A stretch of 64,000 nt of DNA from Formosa haliotis (lineage in GTDB: Bacteria > Bacteroidota > Bacteroidia > Flavobacteriales > Flavobacteriaceae). Location of the stretch: NCBI RefSeq assembly GCF_001685485.1, contig NZ_BDEL01000001.1, positions 620,001-684,000 on the forward strand, written 5' to 3'. Shown piece by piece: positions 46,223-55,347 of the stretch. A program made the position numbers and the translations under genes. The notes under the pieces are model-generated. The model was given only the letters and a program-made list of their open reading frames with translations, did not search any database and was not told the DNA's origin. Each line of letters starts with the position of its first letter. Positions within the stretch are counted from its first letter, which is position 1.

Positions 46223-46588
46223 TTATACAGTTCGCAGTATTTTATCCATTTTACGCCCTTTAGCTAACTCATCTACTAACTTGTCTAAATACCTTACTTG
46301 TTGGGTTAAAGTGTTGTCTATGTCTTCAATTCTATAGCCACAAATTACGCCTGTAATGAGGTGGGCATTCGGGTGTAAAGATGCTTCTTTAAAAAAGGTT
46401 TCAAAAGTAACCTTTTCGGCTATTAATTTTTCTAATTGTAATTCGTCAAAACCGGTTAACCAAGAAATAACTTCATGAAGTTCTGCTTTAGTTCGTCCTT
46501 TTTTCTCAACCTTGGCTATATAATGGGGATAAACCGATGCAAAAGTCATATTAGCTATACGCTCATTATGTTTGTCTGTTACTTTCAT
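46223..46588 (-). CDS. DUF2200 domain protein
   Basis: 121 residues from ATG at 46588 (an adjacent ATG at 46591 is also possible; the longer frame to 46612 adds unlikely residues). The DUF2200 pattern is clear: ERIANMTFASVYPHYIAK, KGRTKAELHEVISWLTGF and VTFETFF, LITGVICGYRIEDI. The function of the family is unknown. Confidence 0.85.
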   Translation of the reverse strand: MKVTDKHNERIANMTFASVYPHYIAKVEKKGRTKAELHEVISWLTGFDELQLEKLIAEKVTFETFFKEASLHPNAHLITGVICGYRIEDIDNTLTQQVRYLDKLVDELAKGRKMDKILRTV

Positions 46589-46740
46589 CATTCTTGCATT
46601 TAATTTTAACAAATATAAACTATAAACTAAAATAGGAGTTTAACAGTTCACTTAAAACAAGCTTTTAAACCGCTAACTAACTGATTAAATTAACAATACA
46701 ATATAACGTAATATTAACCTTATTATCGCATTGGAAATAT

Positions 46741-46748
46741 TACTTTTG
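46741..46748 (+). promoter_or_regulatory. -7 box four bases before an ATG (possible leaderless transcript)
   Basis: TACTTTTG, a perfect TAnnTTTG match, ends 4 nt before the ATG of the MFS gene. If it is used, the start site would coincide with the ATG. No TTG at the -33 position is visible. Confidence 0.3.
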
Positions 46749-46752
46749 CCGA

Positions 46753-47973
46753 ATGCTAAAAAAAGAGACTAAAAATCAGTTTGAATTTATTGCTTTAATG
46801 GCTTCATTAATGTCTATAGTTGCATTAACTATAGATGCATTACTTCCTGCAATCCCTAATATTGGCTTAGCTATAGGAAATCAAAACAGTACCGATTTAC
46901 AACTTTTGGTAACCATGATTTTTCTAGGCTTTGGTTTAGGGCAATTAATACTAGGGCCACTCTCCGATAGTTTTGGTAGAAAGCCTATTATGTATCTTGG
47001 ATTTTTTATTTTTTTATTGGCTAGTATAGTTTGTATCACTGCCGAAAGTTTGGTTTGGATGTTGGTTGGACGTATTTTTCAGGGTATCGGACTTTCTGCA
47101 CCTAGAACCTTATGTATTTCTATTATTAGAGATTCACATAAAGGCGATTATATGGCAAGAATGATGTCTTTTGTAACTGCATTTTTTATTCTTGTGCCTA
47201 TTATTGCTCCTGCTCTGGGTCAGTTTATATTAAACCATTTCGATTGGCATTATATTTTTTATACCCAGCTATTCTTTGGAGCTATTGTTATTTTTTGGTT
47301 TTGGAAACGTCAGCCTGAAACCTTACATCCAGAATATAAAATACCATTTAATAAACATGTATTTATTAATGGTTTTACAGAATTATTGAAGTTTAAAGAA
47401 GCCATTATTTTTACGATGCTTTCGGGTTTTATTACAGGAGCTTTTATGGTGTATTTAAGTGCTTCGCAACACATTTTTGAAGCGCAATATGGTTTAGGCG
47501 ACAAATTTCCTTTAGTATTTGCTGGTTTAGCTTTTTCTATAGGATTATCTACTTTATTAAACGGAACCCTTGTTGTTAAATTTGGAATGCGCAACTTAGC
47601 TTTTGCAGCACTAACCGTTTTTTCTGGAGCTTCAATATTGTATGTCATTTTATTTTGGAATTCTGCAAACCCAAGTTTATCGGTATTAATTCCTTTTTTA
47701 ATTATTCAATTCTTTTCCTTAGGATTTATTTTCGGAAACCTAAGAGCTATTGCCATGGAACCAATTGGTCATATTGCTGGAATTGGGGCTGCTATTACGG
47801 GGTTTATATCTACTCTAATTGCTATTCCTATTGCTACAATTATTGGCGAATATGTAACCGATACGGCTCTTCCCTTATTTTTAGGATTCGCCATTTGCGG
47901 TTCGCTCTCTGTGGGAGTATTTATTATAATGAGACGTCGAAGAACATCAGCTTTAGCCGTAGCGAAGTATTAG
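46753..47973 (+). CDS. Multidrug efflux MFS transporter (Bcr/CflA type)
   Basis: 406 residues with 12 hydrophobic segments. The first half carries the MFS loop GPLSDSFGRKPI and the drug-resistance motif RIFQGIGLSAPR, and the second half shows pseudosymmetry. Bcr/CflA members export chloramphenicol, bicyclomycin or similar. No regulator is linked. Confidence 0.9.
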   Translation: MLKKETKNQFEFIALMASLMSIVALTIDALLPAIPNIGLAIGNQNSTDLQLLVTMIFLGFGLGQLILGPLSDSFGRKPIMYLGFFIFLLASIVCITAESLVWMLVGRIFQGIGLSAPRTLCISIIRDSHKGDYMARMMSFVTAFFILVPIIAPALGQFILNHFDWHYIFYTQLFFGAIVIFWFWKRQPETLHPEYKIPFNKHVFINGFTELLKFKEAIIFTMLSGFITGAFMVYLSASQHIFEAQYGLGDKFPLVFAGLAFSIGLSTLLNGTLVVKFGMRNLAFAALTVFSGASILYVILFWNSANPSLSVLIPFLIIQFFSLGFIFGNLRAIAMEPIGHIAGIGAAITGFISTLIAIPIATIIGEYVTDTALPLFLGFAICGSLSVGVFIIMRRRRTSALAVAKY

Positions 47974-48036
47974 AACAGACTAGGTATAGTAGAATTATTT
48001 TTTTATAACCGGTCAAATCTGAAATATCCTGCTTTA

Positions 48037-48672
48037 TTATTTTAAAAATTGAATATTTACAATATTTACAACTGCAGAAATAACATACTCTATCCCAATA
48101 GCGATTACAATAAAACCAATTATTCGTGATAACGCATTTATGCCCGAAGCTCCTAAACATTTTACTATAAGGTAAGAGCTTTTTAAAATAAGATAAATGC
48201 AAATGGTTGTAAAAACTAACGCGGCAATAATTATGGAGATCTCCTTAATTTCTGTGAATTCTTGATTGTAGGCTATTAATAACGAAATGGTACCAGGACC
48301 CGCCAACATAGGCATGGCCAAGGGTGTTAAACTAATCTCGTTTCTGGTTTTAATATCCTCTTCTACTCGTTGGCGTTTCATGCCTTTATGCTCGGCAAAT
48401 TTTCCTGTTAACAATGCAAATCCGGAAGACGCAATGATAAGTCCGCCAGCAATTTTTAAAGCATTAATACTTATTCCAAAAAAAGACAAAATATAAGTGC
48501 CGGCAAAAAAAGACAGCAACACTATAATTAAGGCATTTAAAGAGGTCCAAAAGGCGATACTCGCACGTTCCTTTTTCGTGTGTTCTGAAGACAATCCTAC
48601 AAATACAGGAACTGTTCCTAAGGGATTCATTATTGAAAATAGAGCACCAAATGTGGCTAAAAATAATTCCAT
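48037..48672 (-). CDS. MarC family membrane protein
   Basis: 211 residues from the ATG at 48672; the longer frame adds only MYLHKKT. The family pattern is clear: FGALFSIMNPLGTVPVF, GGLIIASSGFALLTGK and TPLAMPMLAGPGTISLLI. It has six hydrophobic segments. The function of MarC is unknown; despite the name it is not involved in antibiotic resistance. Convergent with the MFS gene. Confidence 0.92.
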   Translation of the reverse strand: MELFLATFGALFSIMNPLGTVPVFVGLSSEHTKKERASIAFWTSLNALIIVLLSFFAGTYILSFFGISINALKIAGGLIIASSGFALLTGKFAEHKGMKRQRVEEDIKTRNEISLTPLAMPMLAGPGTISLLIAYNQEFTEIKEISIIIAALVFTTICIYLILKSSYLIVKCLGASGINALSRIIGFIVIAIGIEYVISAVVNIVNIQFLK

Positions 48673-48930
48673 TGTTTTTTTGTGCAAATACAATGAATTT
48701 TATTCGCCAATATGTTAGTTTAGGTTTAAGGAATAGTGAATTGAAAATGAAATTCTCTTCCTTAAAAAGCACAACATGTTAAGCTTTTATACGCAAGATT
48801 TATAAGGCGCTCATTAGTACCGTGGTAGTATAAATAATACCTAGAACTTGAGTTATTACTTACGTTTTATCTAAAGGTTAAATGACTTCATAAGCCATCT
48901 ATTAAAAGAAAAAAATAAAAGACTAAAACT

Positions 48931-49689
48931 CTACACCTCTCGTTTTACAGGAATTAAAGCGCTCTTTTTTAGTTTAATAAAACCTAAAGCATCTAACACT
49001 TTCATGATACCATAAGTAATGTCTAACTCATACCAACGCACCCCTCCAAAATTAGCACGCCCCCCGTATTTATGGTGGTTGTTATGGTAACCCTCGCCCA
49101 TCATTAAAAAATCGAATGGCAATAAGTTCTTTGAAGTATCGCTCACTTTAAAGTTAACATACCCATAAATATGCGCAAACCAATTTATAATAACGCCATG
49201 TATAGGGGCCATAAAAAACGCCACTGGTAAAAATAACCATTGCCACCAAGCGGTTGCAAAAAAGAAGAAAATAGCTGTATATAAAGCAGCCCAAGCTAAG
49301 CGGGAACCCCGAGAACTTGCAAAAGCATCAAAACGCTCCCATTGTGGTACATTTTTAGTAAACTTAGAATCTACTGCTACTCGTTTCTTATTAATATCCT
49401 GATAAATGTTTTTTGTTCGCCACATCATAGAAAACACATTACTATCGTATTTCGGTGAATGCGGATCATTTTCTGTATCTGCATAGGCATGATGCATTCT
49501 GTGCATAACGCCATAACCGTAAGCACTTAAATAATTAGAACCTTGACATACCCAGGTAAGAAAAAAACAAACTTTTTCTGCGAATCTAGACATGTTAAAC
49601 GTTTGATGCGCAGCATACCTGTGTAGAAAAAACGTTTGGAAAAACAAACCCGAATACCATAGAATAATCATGAATATAATAATAGTCAT
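48931..49689 (-). CDS. Acyl-CoA/fatty acid desaturase
   Basis: 252 residues from the ATG at 49689 (the longer frame starts in a non-family segment). The three di-iron histidine boxes of the stearoyl-CoA desaturase type are intact: HRYAAH, HRMHHAYAD and GEGYHNNHH. It should introduce a cis double bond into an acyl chain at the inner membrane, important for fluidity. A Crp-like regulator lies 59 nt upstream on the same strand. Confidence 0.93.
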   Translation of the reverse strand: MTIIIFMIILWYSGLFFQTFFLHRYAAHQTFNMSRFAEKVCFFLTWVCQGSNYLSAYGYGVMHRMHHAYADTENDPHSPKYDSNVFSMMWRTKNIYQDINKKRVAVDSKFTKNVPQWERFDAFASSRGSRLAWAALYTAIFFFFATAWWQWLFLPVAFFMAPIHGVIINWFAHIYGYVNFKVSDTSKNLLPFDFLMMGEGYHNNHHKYGGRANFGGVRWYELDITYGIMKVLDALGFIKLKKSALIPVKREV

Positions 49690-49748
49690 ATGTTGTAATT
49701 TAATACAACAAAGAACCAAATTATTTAGGAGTAAAATATGAACGTAAG

Positions 49749-50321
49749 TTAAGAAATACGCTTCCGGATACGACTTAAGGCTTGTGCTGTAACACCAATA
49801 TACGAAGCAATATACTTTAACGGAATATCTTTAAGCAGATTAGGACGTTCGGTAAAAAGGTTAAGATACCGCTGTTCTGCAGTTTCATTTAATAGGGATT
49901 GTTCCCGTTTAGATTTTATTAAAAACAAGCGTTCTGAAGATAATCTCCCTATTAAGTTTCCAACTTCTGTATTGTTATAAACCTCTTGCAAATCGGAATA
50001 CGATACACTCCAAATAGATAAATCGGTTAAAGCTTCTAAAGCGTATAGAGAAGGTTTTTGCGTTAAAAAAGAATCGTAAGCACTAACAAATTCATTTTCG
50101 AAACAAAACCCAAAAGTAACGTCTTTGTCTTCGTCTTCATTCGGAATTAAAAATCGAGCAATACCACTGTTTATGAACGAAATATAATGTTCTACCTGTC
50201 CAACTTCCAAAATACGTTCCTTTTTTTTAAACGTTCGTGCTTTTAATTTCGAAGAAAACAGTTTCCAATCTGCATCACTTATGGGTACAGTAGATTCTAT
50301 ATATGCTCTAATTTCAATCAT
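49749..50321 (-). CDS. Crp/Fnr family transcriptional regulator
   Basis: 190 residues. The N-terminal cyclic-nucleotide-binding fold covers about 1-125 (YISFINSGIARFLI, YALEALTDLSIW) and the C-terminal HTH is DIPLKYIASYIGVTAQALSRIRKR, short but recognisable. The ligand is unknown. It is upstream of, and on the same strand as, the desaturase gene, so the desaturase may be its target. Confidence 0.88.
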   Translation of the reverse strand: MIEIRAYIESTVPISDADWKLFSSKLKARTFKKKERILEVGQVEHYISFINSGIARFLIPNEDEDKDVTFGFCFENEFVSAYDSFLTQKPSLYALEALTDLSIWSVSYSDLQEVYNNTEVGNLIGRLSSERLFLIKSKREQSLLNETAEQRYLNLFTERPNLLKDIPLKYIASYIGVTAQALSRIRKRIS

Positions 50322-50582
50322 GAAAAATGTTCGTTAATGCCATTATAAATTTTGATTAACACAAAGGTAAGCATCCTAAATTAGGTTAAATAATAAAGGA
50401 ACTACATTATTTAAAAATAAAAAATATCAAAGTTTATATTATCGTTTTATCAGAAAATTTTTACCTGCTGTTTTTAAGAAAACGATTGAATTAACAATAA
50501 ATCAGCCCAATTTTTATCAATACTAAAGTTATACCCCTTAAGTAAATTTAATTTGTTATTTTAGAATTCTAAAACCAAATTC

Positions 50583-51821
50583 ATGTCTATATTAATCACC
50601 AATATAAAACAGCTTTTACAAGCAAGAGCTCACAACGTTTTAAAAGTATCGGGAACAGAAATGAACCAACTATCTTTACTAGAAAACGCCTATTTACTTA
50701 TTGAACACGATACAATTGTAGAATATGGTGAAATGAAAGATATTGGAGGTATTGAAGCTGAAACCACCATCGATGCCACCGGTAAAATAGTATTACCAAC
50801 TTGGTGCGATTCGCATACCCATTTGGTTTATGCTGGTAATCGTGAACAAGAATTTGTAGATAGAATTAATGGTTTAAGTTATGAAGATATTGCCAACCGT
50901 GGTGGAGGCATCTTAAACTCGGCTGAGAAGCTTCAAAACACCACCGAAGATGAACTTTATAACCAAGCAGTATATCGTTTAAAAAATGTGATGAGACTTG
51001 GTACGGGGGCCATAGAAATTAAATCGGGTTACGGACTTACCACAGAATCCGAATTAAAAATGCTTCGCGTTATTAGTCGATTAAAACGGGATTTTCCTTT
51101 AAAAGTCATGGCTACATTTCTAGGAGCGCATGCAGTTCCTAAAGAATTTAAAGATAATAAAACAGGTTATGTAGATCATATTATAAATGATATGATACCC
51201 AAAGTAGCCAAAGATTTATTGGCCCAATATATTGATGTATTTTGTGAATCTGGATATTTTTCTATTGAAGATACCGAGCGTATTTTAGAAGCTGGAAAAA
51301 AACATGGATTAACACCTAAAATTCACGTCAATCAATTCAATGCCTTTGGAGGTGTCGCTTTAGGGGTTAAACACGAAGCCCTTTCTGTAGACCATTTAGA
51401 AGTCTTAAATCCTAAAGATATTGAAGCTTTAAAAGGCAGTAAAACCATGCCAGTAGCATTGCCATCTTGTTCTTATTTTATAAGTATTCCGTATACACCA
51501 GCACGTCAAATTATAGATGCAGGGCTTCCGTTAGCCTTGGCTACCGATTATAATCCTGGAACCACACCAAGCGGAAACATGAATTTTGTGGTAAGCACAG
51601 CTTGTATTAAAATGAAAATGACTCCAGAAGAAGCCATTAATGCTGCAACCATAAATGGTGCCTATGCCATGGGTGTTAGTAATATGTTTGGAAGTATTAC
51701 TCGAGGTAAAAAAGCCAATGTTATGATAACCAAAGCTATACCAAGTTATAATTATTTACCTTATGCCTTTGGAGAAAACAATATTGAAACCGTTATTATT
51801 AATGGTGAAATTATTGAATAA
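50583..51821 (+). CDS. hutI: Imidazolonepropionase
   Basis: 412 residues. Opens the imidazolone ring to N-formimidoyl-L-glutamate, step 3 of histidine degradation. The amidohydrolase motifs are present: DSHTHLVYAGNR (metal His pair), IKSGYGL, ATFLGAHAVPKEFKD, HVNQFNAFGG, SVDHLE, and ALATDYNPGT (metal Asp). The other hut gene of the window, hutG, lies 1.3 kb downstream. hutU and hutH are elsewhere. Confidence 0.97.
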   Translation: MSILITNIKQLLQARAHNVLKVSGTEMNQLSLLENAYLLIEHDTIVEYGEMKDIGGIEAETTIDATGKIVLPTWCDSHTHLVYAGNREQEFVDRINGLSYEDIANRGGGILNSAEKLQNTTEDELYNQAVYRLKNVMRLGTGAIEIKSGYGLTTESELKMLRVISRLKRDFPLKVMATFLGAHAVPKEFKDNKTGYVDHIINDMIPKVAKDLLAQYIDVFCESGYFSIEDTERILEAGKKHGLTPKIHVNQFNAFGGVALGVKHEALSVDHLEVLNPKDIEALKGSKTMPVALPSCSYFISIPYTPARQIIDAGLPLALATDYNPGTTPSGNMNFVVSTACIKMKMTPEEAINAATINGAYAMGVSNMFGSITRGKKANVMITKAIPSYNYLPYAFGENNIETVIINGEIIE

Positions 51822-51949
51822 TCTTTAATGTTTGATTTGATTGTGCTTTTAACCTGAGAAATTAGCGATTGTAACTCTTCAAGTTTAAAGAGTTTTTAAA
51901 CTAAAAAAAGAGGTAAACTTAAAAGTTTCATTTTCGTCAACTTGAACTT

Positions 51950-52010
51950 GATTCAGGTTCTCACATATTTGGTTATTTATGTGAATAAATTCTGAAATAC
52001 ATTCAGAATG
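51950..52010. repeat. Intergenic repeat, copy C (core, inverted orientation)
   Basis: In reverse complement this 61-bp block matches the core of copy A (28682-28742) at about 51 of 61 positions by my count, including the inner ATTCTGAA/TTCAGAAT palindrome and ACAAATATGTGAGAA. The outer inverted repeats are not recognisable here. Confidence 0.65.
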
Positions 52011-52032
52011 ATAACTTTGTAAAGTTTTAAAC

Positions 52033-52067
52033 AAAAAAATCCCAAATAACTTAAAGTTATTCGGGAT
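52033..52067 (-). terminator. Rho-independent terminator after the coiled-coil protein gene
   Basis: On the minus strand ATCCCGAATAACT pairs with AGTTATTTGGGAT (52067-52055 with 52051-52039, one G-U or C-A position), loop of 3 nt, followed by a run of seven T (52039-52033). It lies 24 nt beyond the stop. Confidence 0.85.
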
Positions 52068-52090
52068 TTATATTTTAGGTAATATAATTT

Positions 52091-52975
52091 TTACTTCAGC
52101 GTAAACTCTGTAGTAGATACTAAATCTTTAGAGTTAAATACGTTTACCATATAACGTCCTTCTTCAAAACGATCTTCGCCTTTAGACGCTACAAATTCAC
52201 AAACATTTAAACTCGCATTTTCGTAGTTAAAACGACTAACCACACTATAGTTTAATGATTTTTCTCCAAAAACAACCTGCTCATTTGCACCTAACACATT
52301 GTTTTTAGGATCGATTACTTGAATATATAATTCTTGATCTCCTTCCTGTACTAAATTGTTTTTAGCAACAGTAAAACAAACTCTAAGTTTATCGGCACGT
52401 CTAGCACGTTCTGTTGGTATTAATTTTCCTGAGCTTCGTTCTATCACCCCAAAACCTTTTAGCCCCACAGTAGATAAAACTGCTGCATTTTCAACAACTT
52501 CTGCTAATGCCGTGTTTTGTACTAATAAAGAATCTGTAAACATATTACGTTGCTCTAAATGAACACGTGTACTATCTAAAGAAGTGGCTAATAAATTATT
52601 TTCAACTTTTAACTTATCGTTTTCAGCCAATAAGACATCCATCTCCTTTTGTAAACTCACATATTTTTGCTTGTATTTCCACAAACTTTTTATGTTGTTT
52701 TCAGAAATTTGAAGCGAATCTATTAATCCTTGAATACGCGTTCTAGCTTCTATTAAATTTGCATTAGCAATATCGTTCTCGCTAATGGCAACATCGTATT
52801 GTTTTGCCATATTACTTAAATCGGTCATTACTAATTGCTTCTCTTCTTTTAATTGTGCTTCGGTTTCACGTTTCGTTTTCATAAGATCGAAAGTGTAAAA
52901 TGCAGTCGCTAAGAACAGTACGACAGCAATACCTAATGCTATTTTTAATCCGTTATTTGATTTACTTTCTTCCAT
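52091..52975 (-). CDS. Conserved hypothetical membrane-anchored coiled-coil protein
   Basis: 294 residues: cytosolic N-tip, one membrane segment (about 10-30), a long coiled coil (about 35-150, with LQISENNIKSLWKYKQKYVSLQKEMDVLLAEN), and a C-terminal beta-rich globular domain (LRVCFTVAKN, YIQVIDPKNNVLG, ...FEEGRYMVNVFN). I recall such genes being labelled ParA-type chromosome partitioning proteins in flavobacteria, but there is no Walker motif, so that label is not justified. Function unknown. Confidence 0.8.
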   Translation of the reverse strand: MEESKSNNGLKIALGIAVVLFLATAFYTFDLMKTKRETEAQLKEEKQLVMTDLSNMAKQYDVAISENDIANANLIEARTRIQGLIDSLQISENNIKSLWKYKQKYVSLQKEMDVLLAENDKLKVENNLLATSLDSTRVHLEQRNMFTDSLLVQNTALAEVVENAAVLSTVGLKGFGVIERSSGKLIPTERARRADKLRVCFTVAKNNLVQEGDQELYIQVIDPKNNVLGANEQVVFGEKSLNYSVVSRFNYENASLNVCEFVASKGEDRFEEGRYMVNVFNSKDLVSTTEFTLK

Positions 52976-53104
52976 AATTTAATTTAAGTTTTAAGATTCT
53001 AATTGGTTAAGTTATTATTTGGTTTTTATTCAGCTAATATTATTAAAATTCTGTTCATAAAACAAAAAAACATGTATTTTTAAATTTTATAAACCCTTTT
53101 ATTA

Positions 53105-54124
53105 ATGGATAAACTTGTCGTTTTTAATAATTCCGATCTTTCAAAATTTTTAAACATTCGTCCCTTCGAATCTAAATTTGGAGAACATATAAATTTACTC
53201 CCACCCGACTGTAATATATACGAATATATAGAAACTTTAGATGTCGAATACGTTTTAGTAGGCTTACCAGAAGACGTAGGAGTTTTCGCTAACCTAGGTG
53301 ACTGTGGGGCTTCAACAACTTGGGAAACTACCTTAAAATATATTTTAAACATTCAGAAAAATGAGTTTACACAGCCAGAAAAAGTCTTAATACTAGGGCA
53401 TTTAGACTTTGAAAAAGAACTAAAAAAAATACAAACGCTAGATAGAACAATTGAAAAAGAGCTAGCCAAAGCTCGAAAGTTAGTATCTAAAATAGATAAA
53501 CATGTTACGCATTTGGTTTATACGCTGATAAAAGCTGGTAAAAAACCTATTCTAATTGGTGGAGGCCATAACAATGCTTATGGTAACATTAAAGGTGCTG
53601 CCCTAGCATTAAATGATTCTATAAACGCTATTAATTTTGATGCCCATACGCATTTTAGAGCCGAAGAAGGTAGACATAGTGGAAACAGTTTTACCTATGC
53701 CTTTACCGAAGGTTTTCTGAATCAGTATTATATGTTTGGTTTACACGAAAGCTATATCTCGAATAGCATTTTAAAAACCATTAACAAATTAAATAATGTA
53801 AACTACAGCACCTATGAAGATATAGAAGTAAAAAATAAATCGTCTTTTAAAAAAGAATTACAAAAGGCATTAGCATTAATAGAAAACAAGCCTTTTGGTT
53901 TAGAAATTGACTGCGATGCTATAGAAAACATCAACTGTAGCGCAATGTCGCCAGGAGGTTTCAACTTAAAAAGAGCTAGACAGTTTGTTCATTATTTTGG
54001 AAAACAAAATCATGCAACCTATTTACATATTTGCGAAGCCGTTCCAAATGAAAGCAATGAGACTCAAATTGGCATGCTCATCGCCTATTTAATTTCAGAT
54101 TTCATTCAGGCAAACTCAAAATAA
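53105..54124 (+). CDS. hutG: Formimidoylglutamase (arginase family)
   Basis: 339 residues of the ureohydrolase fold. Hydrolyses N-formimidoyl-glutamate to glutamate and formamide, the last step of one histidine degradation route. Metal motifs: GGGHNNAYG (His), NFDAHTHFR and EIDCDAIEN (Asp pair). In arginases the second motif is DAHxD; here the last Asp is replaced by His. The ORF is intact. Next to hutI. Confidence 0.85.
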   Translation: MDKLVVFNNSDLSKFLNIRPFESKFGEHINLLPPDCNIYEYIETLDVEYVLVGLPEDVGVFANLGDCGASTTWETTLKYILNIQKNEFTQPEKVLILGHLDFEKELKKIQTLDRTIEKELAKARKLVSKIDKHVTHLVYTLIKAGKKPILIGGGHNNAYGNIKGAALALNDSINAINFDAHTHFRAEEGRHSGNSFTYAFTEGFLNQYYMFGLHESYISNSILKTINKLNNVNYSTYEDIEVKNKSSFKKELQKALALIENKPFGLEIDCDAIENINCSAMSPGGFNLKRARQFVHYFGKQNHATYLHICEAVPNESNETQIGMLIAYLISDFIQANSK

Positions 54125-54163
54125 AACCATATATTAAATCACTATTAATCAAATAAACAACAC

Positions 54164-54943
54164 ATGAAAAAATTACATATTTACGCGCTTCTTTGTTTAT
54201 CGATGGCCCTATTTAGCTTTAAACCGGTTGCAAATACCAAAGCCTTAGAATCTACTATATGGCATGATATAAAAGATACGGATACCAAAATCATCCCTAT
54301 TTCTCATGCTACTTTTATTTTAGAAGTTAAACATATTACCATTTATGTGGATCCCGTTGGAGGCGCAGAATCCTTTAAAGACAAAAAAGAACCAAATCTT
54401 ATATTAATTACCGATATCCATGGCGATCATTTTAATTTGGAAACTTTAGAAGCTGTTGCTAAACATCATACAGCTATTATTACCACACAAGCTGTAGCCG
54501 ATAAATTATCGAAAACATTAAGAGACCAAACTTTTGTGTTAAATAATGGTGAATCTAGAACTTATGATCATTTAAAAATTGAAGCCATACCTATGTATAA
54601 TTTACGTCCAGAAGCCCTTAAATACCATACCAAAGGCCGCGGAAATGGATATGTTATAAACAATCATGGCGAACGTATTTATATTTCTGGAGATACCGAA
54701 GACATTCCAGAAATGCGAAATTTAAAAGATATTGATATTGCTTTAGTTTGTATGAATTTACCATACACTATGCCTGTTGATAAAGCAGCAGAGGCCATTT
54801 TAGACTTTAAACCTAAAGAAGTTATTCCTTATCATTACAGAGGCACCGATGGGTATAGCGATGTTAATTCATTTAAGGCCTTAGTTAATGCTAAAGATCC
54901 CAAGATTAAAGTCACACTACTTGATTGGTATTCAAAAAATTAA
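54164..54943 (+). CDS. Exported MBL-fold metallohydrolase (UlaG-like)
   Basis: 259 residues. Signal peptide (to about residue 22), then the MBL beta-lactamase-like fold: SHATFILEV, VDPVGGAESF, LITDIHGDHFN, which is an HxxDH variant of the HxHxDH motif, and YISGDTEDIPEM (metal Asp), YHYRGTDGYSD (His). It probably acts in the periplasm on a phosphodiester or lactone; the substrate is unknown. Confidence 0.88.
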   Translation: MKKLHIYALLCLSMALFSFKPVANTKALESTIWHDIKDTDTKIIPISHATFILEVKHITIYVDPVGGAESFKDKKEPNLILITDIHGDHFNLETLEAVAKHHTAIITTQAVADKLSKTLRDQTFVLNNGESRTYDHLKIEAIPMYNLRPEALKYHTKGRGNGYVINNHGERIYISGDTEDIPEMRNLKDIDIALVCMNLPYTMPVDKAAEAILDFKPKEVIPYHYRGTDGYSDVNSFKALVNAKDPKIKVTLLDWYSKN

Positions 54944-55020
54944 CTCATTTTATTTTTAAAATATTGAATAAATAATTTATATTTGGTTAGCTATTAATCA
55001 AACCCCAAACTCAAATTATA

Positions 55021-55266
55021 ATGTCAATACCAACCTATAGTTCATTTTCAAACCTAGCAGCCGCCCCACTTTTAGTAGGAAAACAATTTGTAATCGGCTT
55101 ATCTATAACCTTTTTATTTTTCTTTGTTTTACTCATTTTTGTAATCAGGAAAACCTATAAATTAAAAGCCGAAAACGAACGCTTAGCGAATTTAAATATC
55201 GACATTGACGAGGACAAAAAAGAGTATCAAGATTTTACAGAAGGCCACTTATATACCAAAGAGTAA
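55021..55266 (+). CDS. Small single-helix membrane protein
   Basis: 81 residues that I do not recognise. It has one strong membrane segment (about 24-45, ITFLFFFVLLIFVI) flanked by a positive residue cluster (RKTYKLK), then an acidic tail (DIDEDKKEYQDFTEGHLYTKE). No functional motif. A strong terminator follows. Confidence 0.55.
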   Translation: MSIPTYSSFSNLAAAPLLVGKQFVIGLSITFLFFFVLLIFVIRKTYKLKAENERLANLNIDIDEDKKEYQDFTEGHLYTKE

Positions 55267-55290
55267 AAGCCTTCAAAATTATAAATAGTA

Positions 55291-55330
55291 CAACAAAAAA
55301 CAGCCTGCAAATGCAGGCTGTTTTTTGTTG
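55291..55330. terminator. Strong bidirectional terminator
   Basis: A perfect stem of at least 19 bp (CAACAAAAAACAGCCTGCA at 55291-55309 with its complement at 55312-55330, loop AA) sits between convergent genes and is flanked by T-rich sequence in both directions. Confidence 0.93.
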
Positions 55331-55347
55331 TATATTATCTTAATAAC

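Noticed and set aside
47655..48202. Overlapping frames over the end of the MFS gene and the MarC gene
   Set aside because: These are alternate-frame shadows of the MFS and MarC coding regions, rich in Ile/Tyr/Cys as expected for shadow frames.
52091..52975. Annotation of the coiled-coil membrane protein as ParA
   Set aside because: No Walker A or B motif is present; the ParA label seems to be a carried-over annotation.
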